Source: Spirochaetales bacterium (GTDB taxonomy: Bacteria > Spirochaetota > Spirochaetia > JAGLYY01). Taken from it: a stretch of 43,724 nt of DNA. The position numbers were made by a program, and so were the translations under genes. Position 1 is the first letter of the stretch, and each line of letters starts with the position of its first letter. The notes beneath the pieces were generated by a model. That model was not told where the DNA came from and did not search any database. It saw only the letters and a program-made list of their open reading frames with translations. The DNA is taken from contig JAGLYY010000172.1 in the NCBI GenBank assembly GCA_023131935.1, positions 1 through 43,724 of the forward strand, read 5' to 3'. Shown here in pieces: positions 1 through 8,623 of the stretch.

Positions 1-548
1 CTGGGAAGCTGGCGCATTCATGCTGTCAGGCTGGCATTAGGATAATCATGGAGCTGTGATACGGCGTAGTGTAGAGTGTTCATCCCGGGAGATAAAGGGA
101 CTGAAAACCGATACGAAAGGCGCTACAGCGAAGCCGGTAGTTTTCTCACAGAAGCTTGAGTCAGTCCTGACAATGCTTGAGTTTAAGGGTGTACCGAAGG
201 AGGAACTCTTCTTTACTGTTGAAGATCGAGTGATCGGACTCGGCCGGCTAATAAGCATTTCAAGGCATCCATGAGAAGGGCAGGGATAGAACTCAACGGA
301 AGGACCCAATACAGCCTGAGGCATACCTTCTATACTGAGATGCTCAAGCGGATTCCGGAGAAGGATGTAAAGAAGATGGCCGGGCACTGGGCACTCCGGA
401 AGGAATATGATCATCGCCAGGTGGTGGACTTCCTCCGGAACGCTCAGCCAATGAATGAGATTGTGAATTCTCTATAATTCGTTATCTGTCGCTGGAGCAT
501 CTTGAGGGAAACCAGTATAAGCGTAAATTAGTGAAGCGGTTTTGGTGA
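1..548 (+). pseudogene. Tyrosine recombinase (phage-type integrase) relic, frameshifted
   Basis: The recombinase core is spread over several frames. Near the edge an AFMLSG piece in frame 2 is followed by AGIRIIMEL in frame 3, resembling the usual arm 'AFMLxxLTGMRxGEIL'. Bases 56-225 give EIKGLKTDTKGATAKPVVF. Bases 223-474 give the catalytic part with LRHTF (box II Arg and His), MAGHW and a DH-containing tail. A last piece in another frame, 477-548, ends LEGNQ-KR-LV-RFW. At least three frameshifts or stops separate these pieces, so no intact enzyme can be made. The same C-terminal tail occurs in a second relic at 41868-42215. The 5' end lies outside the window. What the element carried cannot be seen. 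Confidence 0.75.
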
Positions 549-963
549 TTTCATTTCTTTTTAGAGTGTGATTTCCCTGTTTTTTTGCGTTTTCACAGTA
601 TATTACGATTATTATAATCCCAATATTTTCTTCTTCTCATGATCGTACTTTCCTGGCAATTCGATCATGGATTGTTATTTTATGTTTTTCCTCACACAGA
701 ATACAGCCATGCGAGAGAAACATTATTGCACATTTCTTAATAAAGTCTTGAAGCTTATAGGATTCCAGAGTACACTATTCTCGGGTTTGGGGTATACTCT
801 CTTTTAAAACCATTAGTGTGGTAGAGAGTATTCCCTTTTTTTATCGTCTTGTTTCTGGAAACCTTATCGGTCTTTTATCGGAAAGTTAATCTATCAAGTT
901 TGCTATATTTTGGAATCATGTTCGGGCGGCGCACACAAGGTCTAATTGTTTATGAAATGTCAG
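549..963. other. AT-rich gene-free stretch
   Basis: About 415 bases between the recombinase relic and the marR stop codon. I see no reading frame with convincing protein character and no RNA gene. The only structure I can support is the hairpin with T-run at 790-842. Confidence 0.5.
790..842 (+). terminator. Rho-independent terminator-like hairpin
   Basis: The arms GGGTATACTCTCT (790-802) and AGAGAGTATTCCC (823-835) pair with one mismatch, have a 20-base loop and are followed by seven T. It has no intact gene upstream on the plus strand, so it may be left over from the mobile element. Confidence 0.55.
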
Positions 964-1455
964 TTACTCCACCTTATTCTCTATATTTTCCAATGAAAAG
1001 AGAATGGCAGAGGCGGAAATATCCTCGATATCCATCATTTCAGCAATACGCTGAAGTGAAGAAAGAAGCAGAGTTTGTTCCCATGGTTTAGTTTTTTCCA
1101 TTCTTTCCAAAAAATAATCCTGAAAGAGGGATGGAGCATTCTTAAGTAACTCTTCAGACTTACTGGTTATTTCCACGAAGACCTTTCGTTTGTCATCCGA
1201 GTTTCTAATTCTTTTTAAGTATTCCCGCCCTTCAAGACGTTGGACTATATTTGTAACTGTTGCATTACTGAGAGATGCTTTACGGGCAAGCTGTCCAATA
1301 GATATACTTTCATGTTTTGCTACTTCATTTATTATGTAAAGCTGTGGTCCGGTGATGTTAAACTCTTTTTCAAGTTTCCTTGAATGTAGATCGACTGCTC
1401 GAATAATGCGTCTTATACTGATAAGTATCTCATCGATAATATCAATGTATTCCAA
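964..1455 (-). CDS. MarR-family transcriptional regulator
   Basis: A 163-residue winged-helix regulator. An N-terminal helix (residues 1-30) serves dimerisation. The recognition region LSNATVTNIVQRLEGREYL is followed by the wing with the family's DDKR signature (NSDDKRKVFVEIT), and a C-terminal helical dimer arm closes the protein. The start is TTG at 1455, chosen because GGAGG sits seven bases upstream. The gene is divergent from the peptide-type ABC operon across 457 bases that contain two good inverted repeats. By analogy with the family it probably represses itself and/or the transporter until it binds a small ligand. The ligand is not visible from sequence. The call is secure at family level only. 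Confidence 0.88.
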   Translation of the reverse strand: MEYIDIIDEILISIRRIIRAVDLHSRKLEKEFNITGPQLYIINEVAKHESISIGQLARKASLSNATVTNIVQRLEGREYLKRIRNSDDKRKVFVEITSKSEELLKNAPSLFQDYFLERMEKTKPWEQTLLLSSLQRIAEMMDIEDISASAILFSLENIENKVE

Positions 1456-1478
1456 TTTAAACCTCCATGAGAATAAAT

Positions 1479-1488
1479 GTTATATAAC
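1479..1488. promoter_or_regulatory. 10-bp perfect palindrome upstream of marR
   Basis: GTTATATAAC reads the same on both strands and lies 24 bases upstream of the TTG start of the MarR gene. It is short and AT-rich, so it could arise by chance. Its position fits an autoregulatory site or the core promoter. Confidence 0.3.
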
Positions 1489-1550
1489 CCTTATCTTATG
1501 TATAACCTATTAGTCTCTTAAAAGGCAATAGAGATAATATCACTATATTA

Positions 1551-1568
1551 TATTTAGATCTCTAAATA
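1551..1568. promoter_or_regulatory. Probable MarR operator
   Basis: TATTTAGA-TC-TCTAAATA is an inverted repeat with perfect 8-bp arms and a 2-bp centre. MarR-family dimers typically bind AT-rich 16-20 bp palindromes of this kind. It sits in the divergent region between marR and the ABC operon, about 95 bases upstream of the marR start and about 345 bases upstream of the binding-protein gene. Confidence 0.55.
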
Positions 1569-1715
1569 AATAAAAAATTAGAATTCAAAAGAAGTTTGAA
1601 AGAGAAATTTATTATATAACAAGATTTTCTCAATTCTTGAAGTCTAAAATACTCACATATTGTATTACAGATGTATGACTCCCCTGCAAAAACTAATGAA
1701 TCTGCAAACGATGCG

Positions 1716-1757
1716 CTATATATGGTGTATAAGCAAACATATGTACCATATATATAG
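1716..1757. repeat. Imperfect inverted repeat in the marR-ABC intergenic region
   Basis: CTATATATGGT (1716-1726) and ACCATATATATAG (1745-1757) can pair over about ten bases with an 18-base loop. No T-run follows, so it is not a clear terminator. It may be a regulator site or a structured leader. The remainder of 1569-1841 shows no gene. Confidence 0.3.
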
Positions 1758-1841
1758 TGTAGTTTTCTGGACACAAAACCTTATTGCAGTAGAGCCATGT
1801 ATATGTTTTAAACTATTCGTATGGGAAAACTTATATCAGGC

Positions 1842-1870
1842 TTGTAAATAGTTAGAATTGTAAGTATAAT
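1842..1870 (+). promoter_or_regulatory. Sigma-70-type promoter of the ABC transporter operon
   Basis: TTGTAA and a perfect TATAAT are separated by 17 bases. The predicted start is near 1877, giving a leader of about 36 bases that contains the AGGAG of the first gene. Confidence 0.6.
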
Positions 1871-1912
1871 ATCTTTAGTATGTAAATAATCTTTTCATGT
1901 AAGGAGTAAAAT

Positions 1913-3442
1913 ATGAAGAAAATTACAATTATTTTTATGATGGTTCTATTTGTTCTTCCCTTAGTGGGCTTGTCAGCAGGTGGCCAGAAGGATGCTGAAG
2001 GAACAAAGCAGAAAATTGAAGAAAAGATGATTATAAGGATAGCGGAGCAGGTACCTAACCTTATCACACCAGGTGTCTGGGATGGTCAGGCTTTTTCACT
2101 GAATTCATCCATCTATGATTATCTGATTGAGATGGATGCTGAGACAGGAGAGATAGTACCAGCTCTGGCAATAGAATGGAGCAGTGAATATGGAAGAGTG
2201 TGGACTTTTAAACTTCGTGAAGGTGTGAAATTTCATGATGGAACAGCTTTTACCTCAGAAGATGTTAAATACTCACTGGAACGAACACAAGATCCGAACC
2301 TGGGGCATTTAAAAGCTGAGGATTTTGCTGTCGTAGAGAGCATTAGCACCCCAGATGATTATACAGTTATTATCATTCTGAAAGAAGTTCTTCCTACGTT
2401 CATGTATCAGGTGACTGATTATAACATGGCCATGCTTTCTTCTGAGTATGATTATGGCAGGCTTGGTGAATCAGCACCAATGGGAACAGGACCGTTTATG
2501 CTTAAAAAGCTTATTCCAAAGGAATCGGCCCTTCTGGTGAAGAATACCGATTTCTGGCAATCAGGACTACCTAAAGCTGATGAACTCCAAATCTACTTTG
2601 TACCGGATATTGATGCTAGTGTTTCGCTGCTTGAAGCTGGAAAAGTTGATATTGTCCCGCAGATTTCTCCTGTTATACAGCAGCGGCTGGAAGCAGTAGA
2701 GGGTTATAAAGTAGTTTCTCCTTATCAGGAGTATCGCTTTATAGCTATGGCGATGGACAGAGAACCTTTTGATGACAACGATGTCCGATTGGCACTGAAG
2801 TACTGCATGGATCCTGAAGTTCTTGCAAAAGCTTGTCAGGGGACACTCAATGAAGGAATTTTCTACAATGAGACCCCAATTCTGAACAAATCGGTTCAGT
2901 ATAATGAAATCCCCTTTAGAGGAAGGAATATTGAAAAAGCTAAGGAGCTTCTTGCGAAAGCAGGGTATCCGGAAGGTTTGACTGTTGAACTCTACTATGG
3001 TTCCGACCATCCCTATGGTAAGGAAATTTCCCAGACTCTGAAAGAGCTAGCAGCTCCAGCTGGAATCAATCTGGATCTTAAGGGCTTTCCTAGAGATATC
3101 TATCTATCTCAATACTGGATGAATGGACCTTTGTTGCTTACAGGTTGGGGGGGACGTGTTGATCCTTCAATGTTGTTAATGCTTGCATACCATTCTGAAG
3201 GGCCATGGAATGAATCTCATATGAACGATCCTGAAATTGATGATCTTATATCACTGATTAAGGGTGAAGTTGTTGATGCACAGAGACAGAAATACTATGC
3301 CAAACTTCAGGAAGTATTCTTTGAACGCGGTACGGTTATCAATCTTCAGGTTCCTTATCTGGTTGGTTTAAGTGATGCGGTACAGGATTTCCGTCAGCCA
3401 ATTACGATGATTACTCAGTTAAAGTATGTCTACTTACAATAG
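1913..3442 (+). CDS. ABC transporter substrate-binding protein, family 5 (peptide/nickel type)
   Basis: A 509-residue periplasmic binding protein of the SBP_bac_5 family. It starts with a signal peptide (MKK, a hydrophobic run, then LSA-GG). No lipobox cysteine is present, so it is predicted to be free in the periplasm. The family's N-terminal signature is clear: 'YDYLIEMDAETGEIVPALAIEWS', then WTFKLREGVKFHDGTAFTSEDVKYSLER. The mature-domain landmarks GTGPF and the C-terminal 'DPEIDDLI' are also present. AGGAG lies eight bases before ATG. It is the first gene of a four-gene operon. It would deliver substrate to the two permeases downstream. Substrate class (di/oligopeptide, nickel chelate, sugar oligomer) cannot be fixed from sequence. 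Confidence 0.9.
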   Translation: MKKITIIFMMVLFVLPLVGLSAGGQKDAEGTKQKIEEKMIIRIAEQVPNLITPGVWDGQAFSLNSSIYDYLIEMDAETGEIVPALAIEWSSEYGRVWTFKLREGVKFHDGTAFTSEDVKYSLERTQDPNLGHLKAEDFAVVESISTPDDYTVIIILKEVLPTFMYQVTDYNMAMLSSEYDYGRLGESAPMGTGPFMLKKLIPKESALLVKNTDFWQSGLPKADELQIYFVPDIDASVSLLEAGKVDIVPQISPVIQQRLEAVEGYKVVSPYQEYRFIAMAMDREPFDDNDVRLALKYCMDPEVLAKACQGTLNEGIFYNETPILNKSVQYNEIPFRGRNIEKAKELLAKAGYPEGLTVELYYGSDHPYGKEISQTLKELAAPAGINLDLKGFPRDIYLSQYWMNGPLLLTGWGGRVDPSMLLMLAYHSEGPWNESHMNDPEIDDLISLIKGEVVDAQRQKYYAKLQEVFFERGTVINLQVPYLVGLSDAVQDFRQPITMITQLKYVYLQ

Positions 3443-3450
3443 AAGAACTA

Positions 3451-4416
3451 ATGAATTTTATAACAAAGTTTTCAAAGCGGCTGGGGTTTATGATATTGAC
3501 CCTGGCTGTAATGTCTTTTTTAATTTTTTTTCTTGTTGAGATTATGCCCGGTGATGTGGCTCAGACTGTTCTGGGTCAGAGTGCTACACCCGAATCGCTT
3601 GCCTCTCTACGGGCATCGATGGGGCTTAACGACCCCCTGCTCGTACGTTACGGGCGATGGGCCGGCGGTTTTATTCAAGGCGATCTGGGTGAATCTCTCT
3701 ATATGCGGGGGGTTCAGATAAACACAATTTTATGGCGTAAGGTAGGGCATTCAGTTATTCTTGCACTGACAGCACTTGTTTTTTATGTTCCTTTGTCGTT
3801 GTTTTTAGGTGTTCTTGCGGGTGTCAGGGCAGGAAAACTGACAGATTCTATAATCTCATTTTTCGGACTGGCTACAATGGCTCTTCCAGAATTTGTATCG
3901 GGTATTATTCTTATAACCTTGTTTGCGATTAAACTACCCCTGCTGCCTATTACCAGTATTATTCCCATTGGGGAGACAATCTGGGGGAATCTGGATATTC
4001 TTATTTTACCGGCTTTATCGATAACATTTGTTATGTTCGGGTATGTTTCCCGTATGCAGCGATCGTCGATGATAACCGTAATGAAATCCGATTATATTAG
4101 AGCTGCCTTTCTTAAAGGCATGCCCAGGAGCTACATTATCCTCCGGCATGCCCTGAAGAACGCCCTTCTGCCGACTATAACCATAATCGGGATGAACATG
4201 GGATGGCTTTTTGGAGGGCTAGTTGTTGTGGAAACTCTTTTTGGTTTCCCGGGACTTGGTTCACTGACGCTGTCCGCCGTAAAAACCAGAGATATTCCGC
4301 TGCTTGAAGCCAGCGTACTTTTTATTACTTTTATTTTTGTTGTTTCCACTTTTATTACAGATGTGATGTATTCACACCTGAATCCCCGCATTCGTTTTAA
4401 AGGTGGAGATGTATGA
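3451..4416 (+). CDS. ABC transporter permease, DppB/OppB type
   Basis: A 321-residue inner-membrane permease with about six membrane segments, the first at residues 12-32. The DppB N-terminal domain (IMPGDVAQTVLGQSATPESLASLRASMGLNDPLLVRYGRW) is typical and carries the periplasmic loop motif GDLGESL. The cytoplasmic EAA-type loop that contacts the ATPase is near residues 215-240 (YIRAAFLKGMPRSYII-RHALKNALLPT). The start is nine bases past the binding-protein stop. Its stop overlaps the next start as ATGA, indicating translational coupling. Length is normal for the family. Confidence 0.9.
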   Translation: MNFITKFSKRLGFMILTLAVMSFLIFFLVEIMPGDVAQTVLGQSATPESLASLRASMGLNDPLLVRYGRWAGGFIQGDLGESLYMRGVQINTILWRKVGHSVILALTALVFYVPLSLFLGVLAGVRAGKLTDSIISFFGLATMALPEFVSGIILITLFAIKLPLLPITSIIPIGETIWGNLDILILPALSITFVMFGYVSRMQRSSMITVMKSDYIRAAFLKGMPRSYIILRHALKNALLPTITIIGMNMGWLFGGLVVVETLFGFPGLGSLTLSAVKTRDIPLLEASVLFITFIFVVSTFITDVMYSHLNPRIRFKGGDV

Positions 4417-5243
4417 AAATTTTGTTTCTTCTATTAAAAAAGAACCCTCTTGCCATTTTTGGAATTGTAATACTTTTTTCTTGGATTATTGCCGCACTGT
4501 TAGGTCCTATAGTTCTTTCGTATAACTATACAGAGATGGATATGGATCACCAGATGACAGCTCCCGGAGAGAATGGTCACTTGCTTGGAACCGATGCATT
4601 GGGAAGGGATATCTTTGCGAGGATAATATATGGAAGCCGGTCTATACTGACAGTTGCGTTGATGACGAGTCTTTTTTCTTCGATAGCCGGGATACTTATT
4701 GGTTTTACAGCTGGTTATTCCGGTGGTCTGGTGGATATGATCTTTCTTCGAATAATGGATATTGTAATGGCTGTACCTCCACTTGTTCTTGCAATGGTGG
4801 TGTTGGGTATACTGGGGGATTCCACTATTCTAAGTCTTACACTGATAGTTTCAATAGCTTATACCCCTGCTACGGCCAGGGTTGCCAGGGGTGCATTGTT
4901 AACCTGTAAAGGTAATGAATATGTTGATGCCGCCCGAATAAGGGGTGAATCGCACTTGGAAATTATGTTTGTGGAGATACTTCCCAATACAATTGGTCCG
5001 GTTATCGTAGAAGTTACTGCACGTTTTGCATATTCAATAATGATGATAGCCTCTTTGGGGTTTCTTGGAGTAGGGCTTCAGCCGCCCACTCCGGACTGGG
5101 GCATGATGGTAATTGAAAATAAGTCAATAATACGGGCAGCTTCCTGGACGGTTCTTTATCCTTCTCTGGCTATAGCATCACTCGTTATCGCAGTATCGCT
5201 CTTCTCCGACTTCGTAAGCAAGGTAATGATACATGAAAAATAA
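4413..5243 (+). CDS. ABC transporter permease, DppC/OppC type
   Basis: A 276-residue permease that forms the heterodimeric channel with the upstream DppB-type protein. The DppC hallmark HLLGTDALGRDIFARIIYGSR lies near residues 54-74. The EAA-type loop (YVDAARIRGES) and the family motif GFLGVGLQPPTPDWG, usual near the C-terminus, are both intact. It overlaps the preceding gene by four bases and the following ATPase gene by eleven, so all are surely one transcript. Confidence 0.9.
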   Translation: MKILFLLLKKNPLAIFGIVILFSWIIAALLGPIVLSYNYTEMDMDHQMTAPGENGHLLGTDALGRDIFARIIYGSRSILTVALMTSLFSSIAGILIGFTAGYSGGLVDMIFLRIMDIVMAVPPLVLAMVVLGILGDSTILSLTLIVSIAYTPATARVARGALLTCKGNEYVDAARIRGESHLEIMFVEILPNTIGPVIVEVTARFAYSIMMIASLGFLGVGLQPPTPDWGMMVIENKSIIRAASWTVLYPSLAIASLVIAVSLFSDFVSKVMIHEK

Positions 5244-7236
5244 TCCTATACTTGAAATAAAGAACCTGGATGTTGTATATAAAACTCTAAATGATCAGAT
5301 TGTGGCTCTTAAAGATATTAATCTTAGAGTAGGGGAAAGGGAATCACTGGGAATAATTGGTGAATCGGGATGTGGCAAAAGTACGCTTTTCTATGCAATT
5401 ATGGATTACCTGCCCTCTAATGGAATAAGTAGTGGAGAGATTCTCTTTAAAGGGGAAAATCTTCTTGAAAAAAGTCAGAAAGAGGTGATGGAATACCGGG
5501 GAGATCGAATAGCAATGGTGTATCAGAACCCTTATTCATCTTTGAATCCATCACTTACTATAGGATATCAGCTCGATGAAGTTACCAGATTCCACCGGGG
5601 TTATTCCAGGAAAGAAGCCAGGATAGCGAGTATCCAGGCTTTGACAGATCTATATCTGGGAGATACCACCGGTATTGTAAGGCGCTATCCTCATCAGATT
5701 AGCGGTGGTATGCAGCAGCGAATATGTATAGCCATGGCTCTTTTATGCCGACCGGATTTACTGATTCTTGATGAGCCTACGACTGCACTGGATGTAACAA
5801 CTGAGATTGTTATTCTTGATATAATCGGAGAACTTAAAGAAAAATATGACATGTCTCTTATCTACATTTCTCATGATATTGGTGTTGTAAACAAGGTAGC
5901 AGACAGGATTGCTGTTATGTACCGGGGAGAAATAGTAGAAACAGGTGCACAGAATACTATATTTCAGAATCCTGAGCATCCTTATACCAGAGCCTTGATA
6001 AACTGTATGCCCCGGTCAGGAATAGTCAAGGAGGAAGTACGGCTAAACACAATTCCCGGCTATGTTGCCAGAAGAAGTGCTGCAGAAACGGGTTGTCCTT
6101 ATGTGTCCCGATGTGAAAAAAAAGCACCCGGTTGTGAAACGGAATATGGAATAAGAGAAAGTGCGCCAAATCACTTTTCCTCTTGTAACAGGGCTTATGC
6201 GGAAGATGTTCCCGATAAGAAGAGAGCTGCATTAAAAATACCAATAGAGAATAACGGTAATGGAAAAAATATTTTAGCGATTGAAAATCTCTACAAGTAT
6301 TATGGTAGACCGGGGCGAAAGGTAAGAGCTCTGGATGGAGTGTCAGTTTCTCTTGACAGGAACAGTGTTCTTGGCATTGTTGGTGAATCAGGATGCGGTA
6401 AGAGTACCATGGGTTTGACAATAAGCGGTTTGCTTAAACCTACTAAAGGTAAACTATATTTTGACGGTATAGATATTTCTATTTCCTGGAAAAAAAGAAC
6501 TCCGGAAGTTTTCCGCGAGATTCAGCTTATATTTCAGAATCCCGGGAGGAGTCTTAATCCATCTTTCAACCTGGAGAGAATTATTGGGCGTCCTATAAAA
6601 AAACTGCTTGGAATCAAATCGAGGGCGGTGCGCCGAAAGATGATAATAGACATTCTAAAAAAAGTCGATCTTGGAGAGGAGTACCTTTATCGAAAGGCAA
6701 CTCAGCTTAGTGGAGGAGAGATGCAGAGAGCCGCTCTTGCACGGGCCTTTTCTATTTCACCGGATCTTCTAATCTGTGATGAACCGACTTCTGCCCTGGA
6801 TGTTTCGGTACAGGCTTCAGTACTAAATCTTCTTGGAGATCTTCAGCAGGAATCAGGAGCAGCCTATATTTTTATTTCCCATGACCTTAATGTAATTAAT
6901 TACATAAGCGATTATATCATGGTAATGTACCTGGGCCGAATTTGTGAATATGGGAGAAAAGAGGAGATAGTTGGTTCTCCATATCATCCATATACAGAAG
7001 CCTTGCTTTCAGCTGTCCCGGATGTTGATCCTTCACTAAAAAAGAAAATAATACGCATTGAAGGTTCACCACCAAACCCGACAAAAAAAATAGAGGGATG
7101 TCCTTTTGCTGACCGATGTCATAGAAAGATTGGGGATATTTGTGATACTGTACTGCCAACAAAGGCAGTGTTTTCTGATACACATTATACGTTTTGTCAT
7201 TTGACATCAGAAGAAATGGGTTCCACTTCCTTGTAG
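5233..7236 (+). CDS. Fused dual ATPase of a peptide-type ABC transporter (DppD-DppF fusion)
   Basis: A 667-residue protein carrying two complete nucleotide-binding domains that are separate DppD and DppF proteins in many bacteria. Domain 1 has Walker A GESGCGKST at 43-51, signature SGGMQQR at 157, and Walker B LILDEPT at 177. Domain 2 has Walker A GESGCGKST at 384-392, signature SGGEMQR at 493, and DEPTS at 516. Each half ends in the oligo_HPY extension with its cysteines (CPY-SRC and CPFADRC followed by further Cys), which in this family can hold a metal or iron-sulfur cluster. All ATP-site residues are intact in both halves. It energises the two permeases encoded just upstream. Confidence 0.92.
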   Translation: MKNNPILEIKNLDVVYKTLNDQIVALKDINLRVGERESLGIIGESGCGKSTLFYAIMDYLPSNGISSGEILFKGENLLEKSQKEVMEYRGDRIAMVYQNPYSSLNPSLTIGYQLDEVTRFHRGYSRKEARIASIQALTDLYLGDTTGIVRRYPHQISGGMQQRICIAMALLCRPDLLILDEPTTALDVTTEIVILDIIGELKEKYDMSLIYISHDIGVVNKVADRIAVMYRGEIVETGAQNTIFQNPEHPYTRALINCMPRSGIVKEEVRLNTIPGYVARRSAAETGCPYVSRCEKKAPGCETEYGIRESAPNHFSSCNRAYAEDVPDKKRAALKIPIENNGNGKNILAIENLYKYYGRPGRKVRALDGVSVSLDRNSVLGIVGESGCGKSTMGLTISGLLKPTKGKLYFDGIDISISWKKRTPEVFREIQLIFQNPGRSLNPSFNLERIIGRPIKKLLGIKSRAVRRKMIIDILKKVDLGEEYLYRKATQLSGGEMQRAALARAFSISPDLLICDEPTSALDVSVQASVLNLLGDLQQESGAAYIFISHDLNVINYISDYIMVMYLGRICEYGRKEEIVGSPYHPYTEALLSAVPDVDPSLKKKIIRIEGSPPNPTKKIEGCPFADRCHRKIGDICDTVLPTKAVFSDTHYTFCHLTSEEMGSTSL

Positions 7237-7775
7237 ATGCATGGAGAAGTACTTTTTAAATTATTTTTGATTGAAAAAGATCAATGGGCTCATTTAAATT
7301 ATTATCAAATAACAATGAAGTATATTTTTATCAATAACCCGCATTTCTCACAAACATTTCACTCATGATGCAATCCGGCTCTAGAATGTCATAGTTCTAT
7401 CAATAGCACACTCTGGATACGATTTGAAGGGAAAATAATATTCTAATATTGATAAATCCAGATATCTTCTAAAAAAACACGGTTTTCTTACGATTATTCT
7501 AACTCAGGTGGGTTGCCTGTTATTACTATATCTTATGGTAACATGTCTTTTTTCGTGTGTTCAGCTTTTTTCCATGGGTTAGACAAATATTTACTAACGT
7601 GGCATTTTTTGGGTGGCCGGTAAAGCTGACAGGTGGCTATACAAGCATCCAAAAACCTCTTTTAAAACTCTCTGTTAACACGCGTGGTATTTACGTTAAC
7701 AGGAGCGGGTTTTTTTAGTCGTTTACCGAGGCATATTCCATTAGGGACTTCTTGCCTTCGAGCAGAATATGGAGG
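7237..7775. other. Gene-free stretch between the ABC operon and hlyIII
   Basis: About 540 AT-rich bases. No frame reads like a protein and I find no RNA gene. The supportable element is the hairpin at 7668-7717. Confidence 0.5.
7668..7717. terminator. Probable bidirectional terminator hairpin
   Basis: CTGTTAAC (7672-7679) pairs perfectly with GTTAACAG (7695-7702). The stem can be lengthened by CTC/GAG across one bulge. Seven T follow on the plus strand and a TTTT run on the minus strand. It lies between the ABC operon and the convergent hemolysin III-type gene, so it could end both transcripts. Confidence 0.5.
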
Positions 7776-8426
7776 CTATCTGAGAGGGACCACATAAAAA
7801 AGAACAGAGAAGAAGTGACAGACAGTTCCCCCGATAACAAAGAGATGCCAGATCCCATGACTCATGGGCAGTTTTTTCCATTCGTAAAATACTACACCTA
7901 AAGAATAAGAAAGGCCTCCGCCGAAAAGCCAGAGAAATCCCCCTTTAGGTAAAGCAGCAAGGAGAGGTTTTAACGCGATTATCACGATCCAGCCCATCAA
8001 CAGGTAGATAATTGTGGATAATATCTTAAATCTCCTGATAAAAATCGATTTCATTACGATTCCTGAAACAGCAAGTCCCCAAATTACCCCGAAAAGGGAC
8101 CATCCCCAGGGACCCCGGAGTGTGACCAGAAGAAAAGGGGTATATGTACCCGCAATAAGAATGAAAATCGAGGAATGATCGAGTATTTTAAAGACATGTT
8201 TTGCCTTTGGTGCTGTCAAACTATGATAAAGGGTAGAACTCATGTAGAGAATGATAATTGAAGCCCCGAAAATACTTGTAGAGACAATATGCCAAACATT
8301 GCCATGGTTAACAGACATTACCACGAGGATAACAAGGGCAGCTACGCCCAGGAGGGTGCCAATACCGTGGGTAATGCTGTTAAAGATCTCCTCTTTAAGT
8401 GAATACGGTTTAGAAGTCTTGCTCAT
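7776..8426 (-). CDS. Hemolysin III / PAQR-family membrane protein
   Basis: A 216-residue protein with seven predicted membrane segments. The family's metal-site motifs are present: an N-terminal E-x3-N-SITHG, then SSTLYHS, LDHSSIFILIAGTYTPF, and near the C-terminus HGIWHLFVIGGTVCHF. Despite the name, PAQR proteins are intramembrane metal-dependent hydrolase-like proteins and the bacterial role is unclear. I chose ATG at 8426, which has AGGAAAG at the right distance. An upstream in-frame ATG at 8489 has no ribosome site and lies near a TTGACT promoter-like element. The gene stands alone on the minus strand. Confidence 0.88.
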   Translation of the reverse strand: MSKTSKPYSLKEEIFNSITHGIGTLLGVAALVILVVMSVNHGNVWHIVSTSIFGASIIILYMSSTLYHSLTAPKAKHVFKILDHSSIFILIAGTYTPFLLVTLRGPWGWSLFGVIWGLAVSGIVMKSIFIRRFKILSTIIYLLMGWIVIIALKPLLAALPKGGFLWLFGGGLSYSLGVVFYEWKKLPMSHGIWHLFVIGGTVCHFFSVLFYVVPLR

Positions 8427-8521
8427 AAATCTTTCCTGAATCGGGAGTTTAGAACCTGTCCGGTAAAACCGGAACCTGACAGCGGGCATGGTAGTATGGT
8501 GTTTCAGGTATAGTCAATAGT

Positions 8522-8544
8522 TCATATAGGCTCATATAGGCTCA
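8522..8544. repeat. Short tandem repeat, 10 bp x 2.3
   Basis: TCATATAGGC is repeated head to tail twice, followed by TCA. It lies between the divergent hlyIII and flgF genes. It is one of several perfect 9-12 bp duplications at gene borders in this window. Confidence 0.6.
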
Positions 8545-8545
8545 C

Positions 8546-8582
8546 CTTGATGTGGCAGGTGAGTTCAGACTTTCACATCAAG
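8546..8582. repeat. 9-bp perfect inverted repeat overlapping the flgF promoter
   Basis: CTTGATGTG (8546-8554) and CACATCAAG (8574-8582) are exact reverse complements separated by 19 bases. The right arm covers the -35 part of the sigma-28-like promoter. No T-run follows, so an operator or DNA-looping site is more likely than a terminator. Confidence 0.5.
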
Positions 8583-8604
8583 TATTATCCTGCTGCACCG
8601 ATAG
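8578..8604 (+). promoter_or_regulatory. Sigma-28 (FliA/WhiG-type) flagellar promoter of flgF
   Basis: TCAAGTAT, 11 bases, then ACCGATAG. This matches the enteric FliA consensus TAAAGTTT-N11-GCCGATAA at 12 of 16 positions with the exact spacing. It lies 20 bases before the flgF start and is on the correct strand for a flagellar gene. Confidence 0.6.
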
Positions 8605-8623
8605 TTAAAACAGGAGAAACCCA

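Noticed and set aside
849..1091. 80-codon plus-strand frame
   Set aside because: Its second half is antisense to the clear MarR gene, it has no ribosome site, and its composition is not protein-like.
2567..3010. 147-codon minus-strand frame inside the binding-protein gene
   Set aside because: It is fully antisense to a well-recognised family 5 binding protein and looks like a shadow of its codon pattern.
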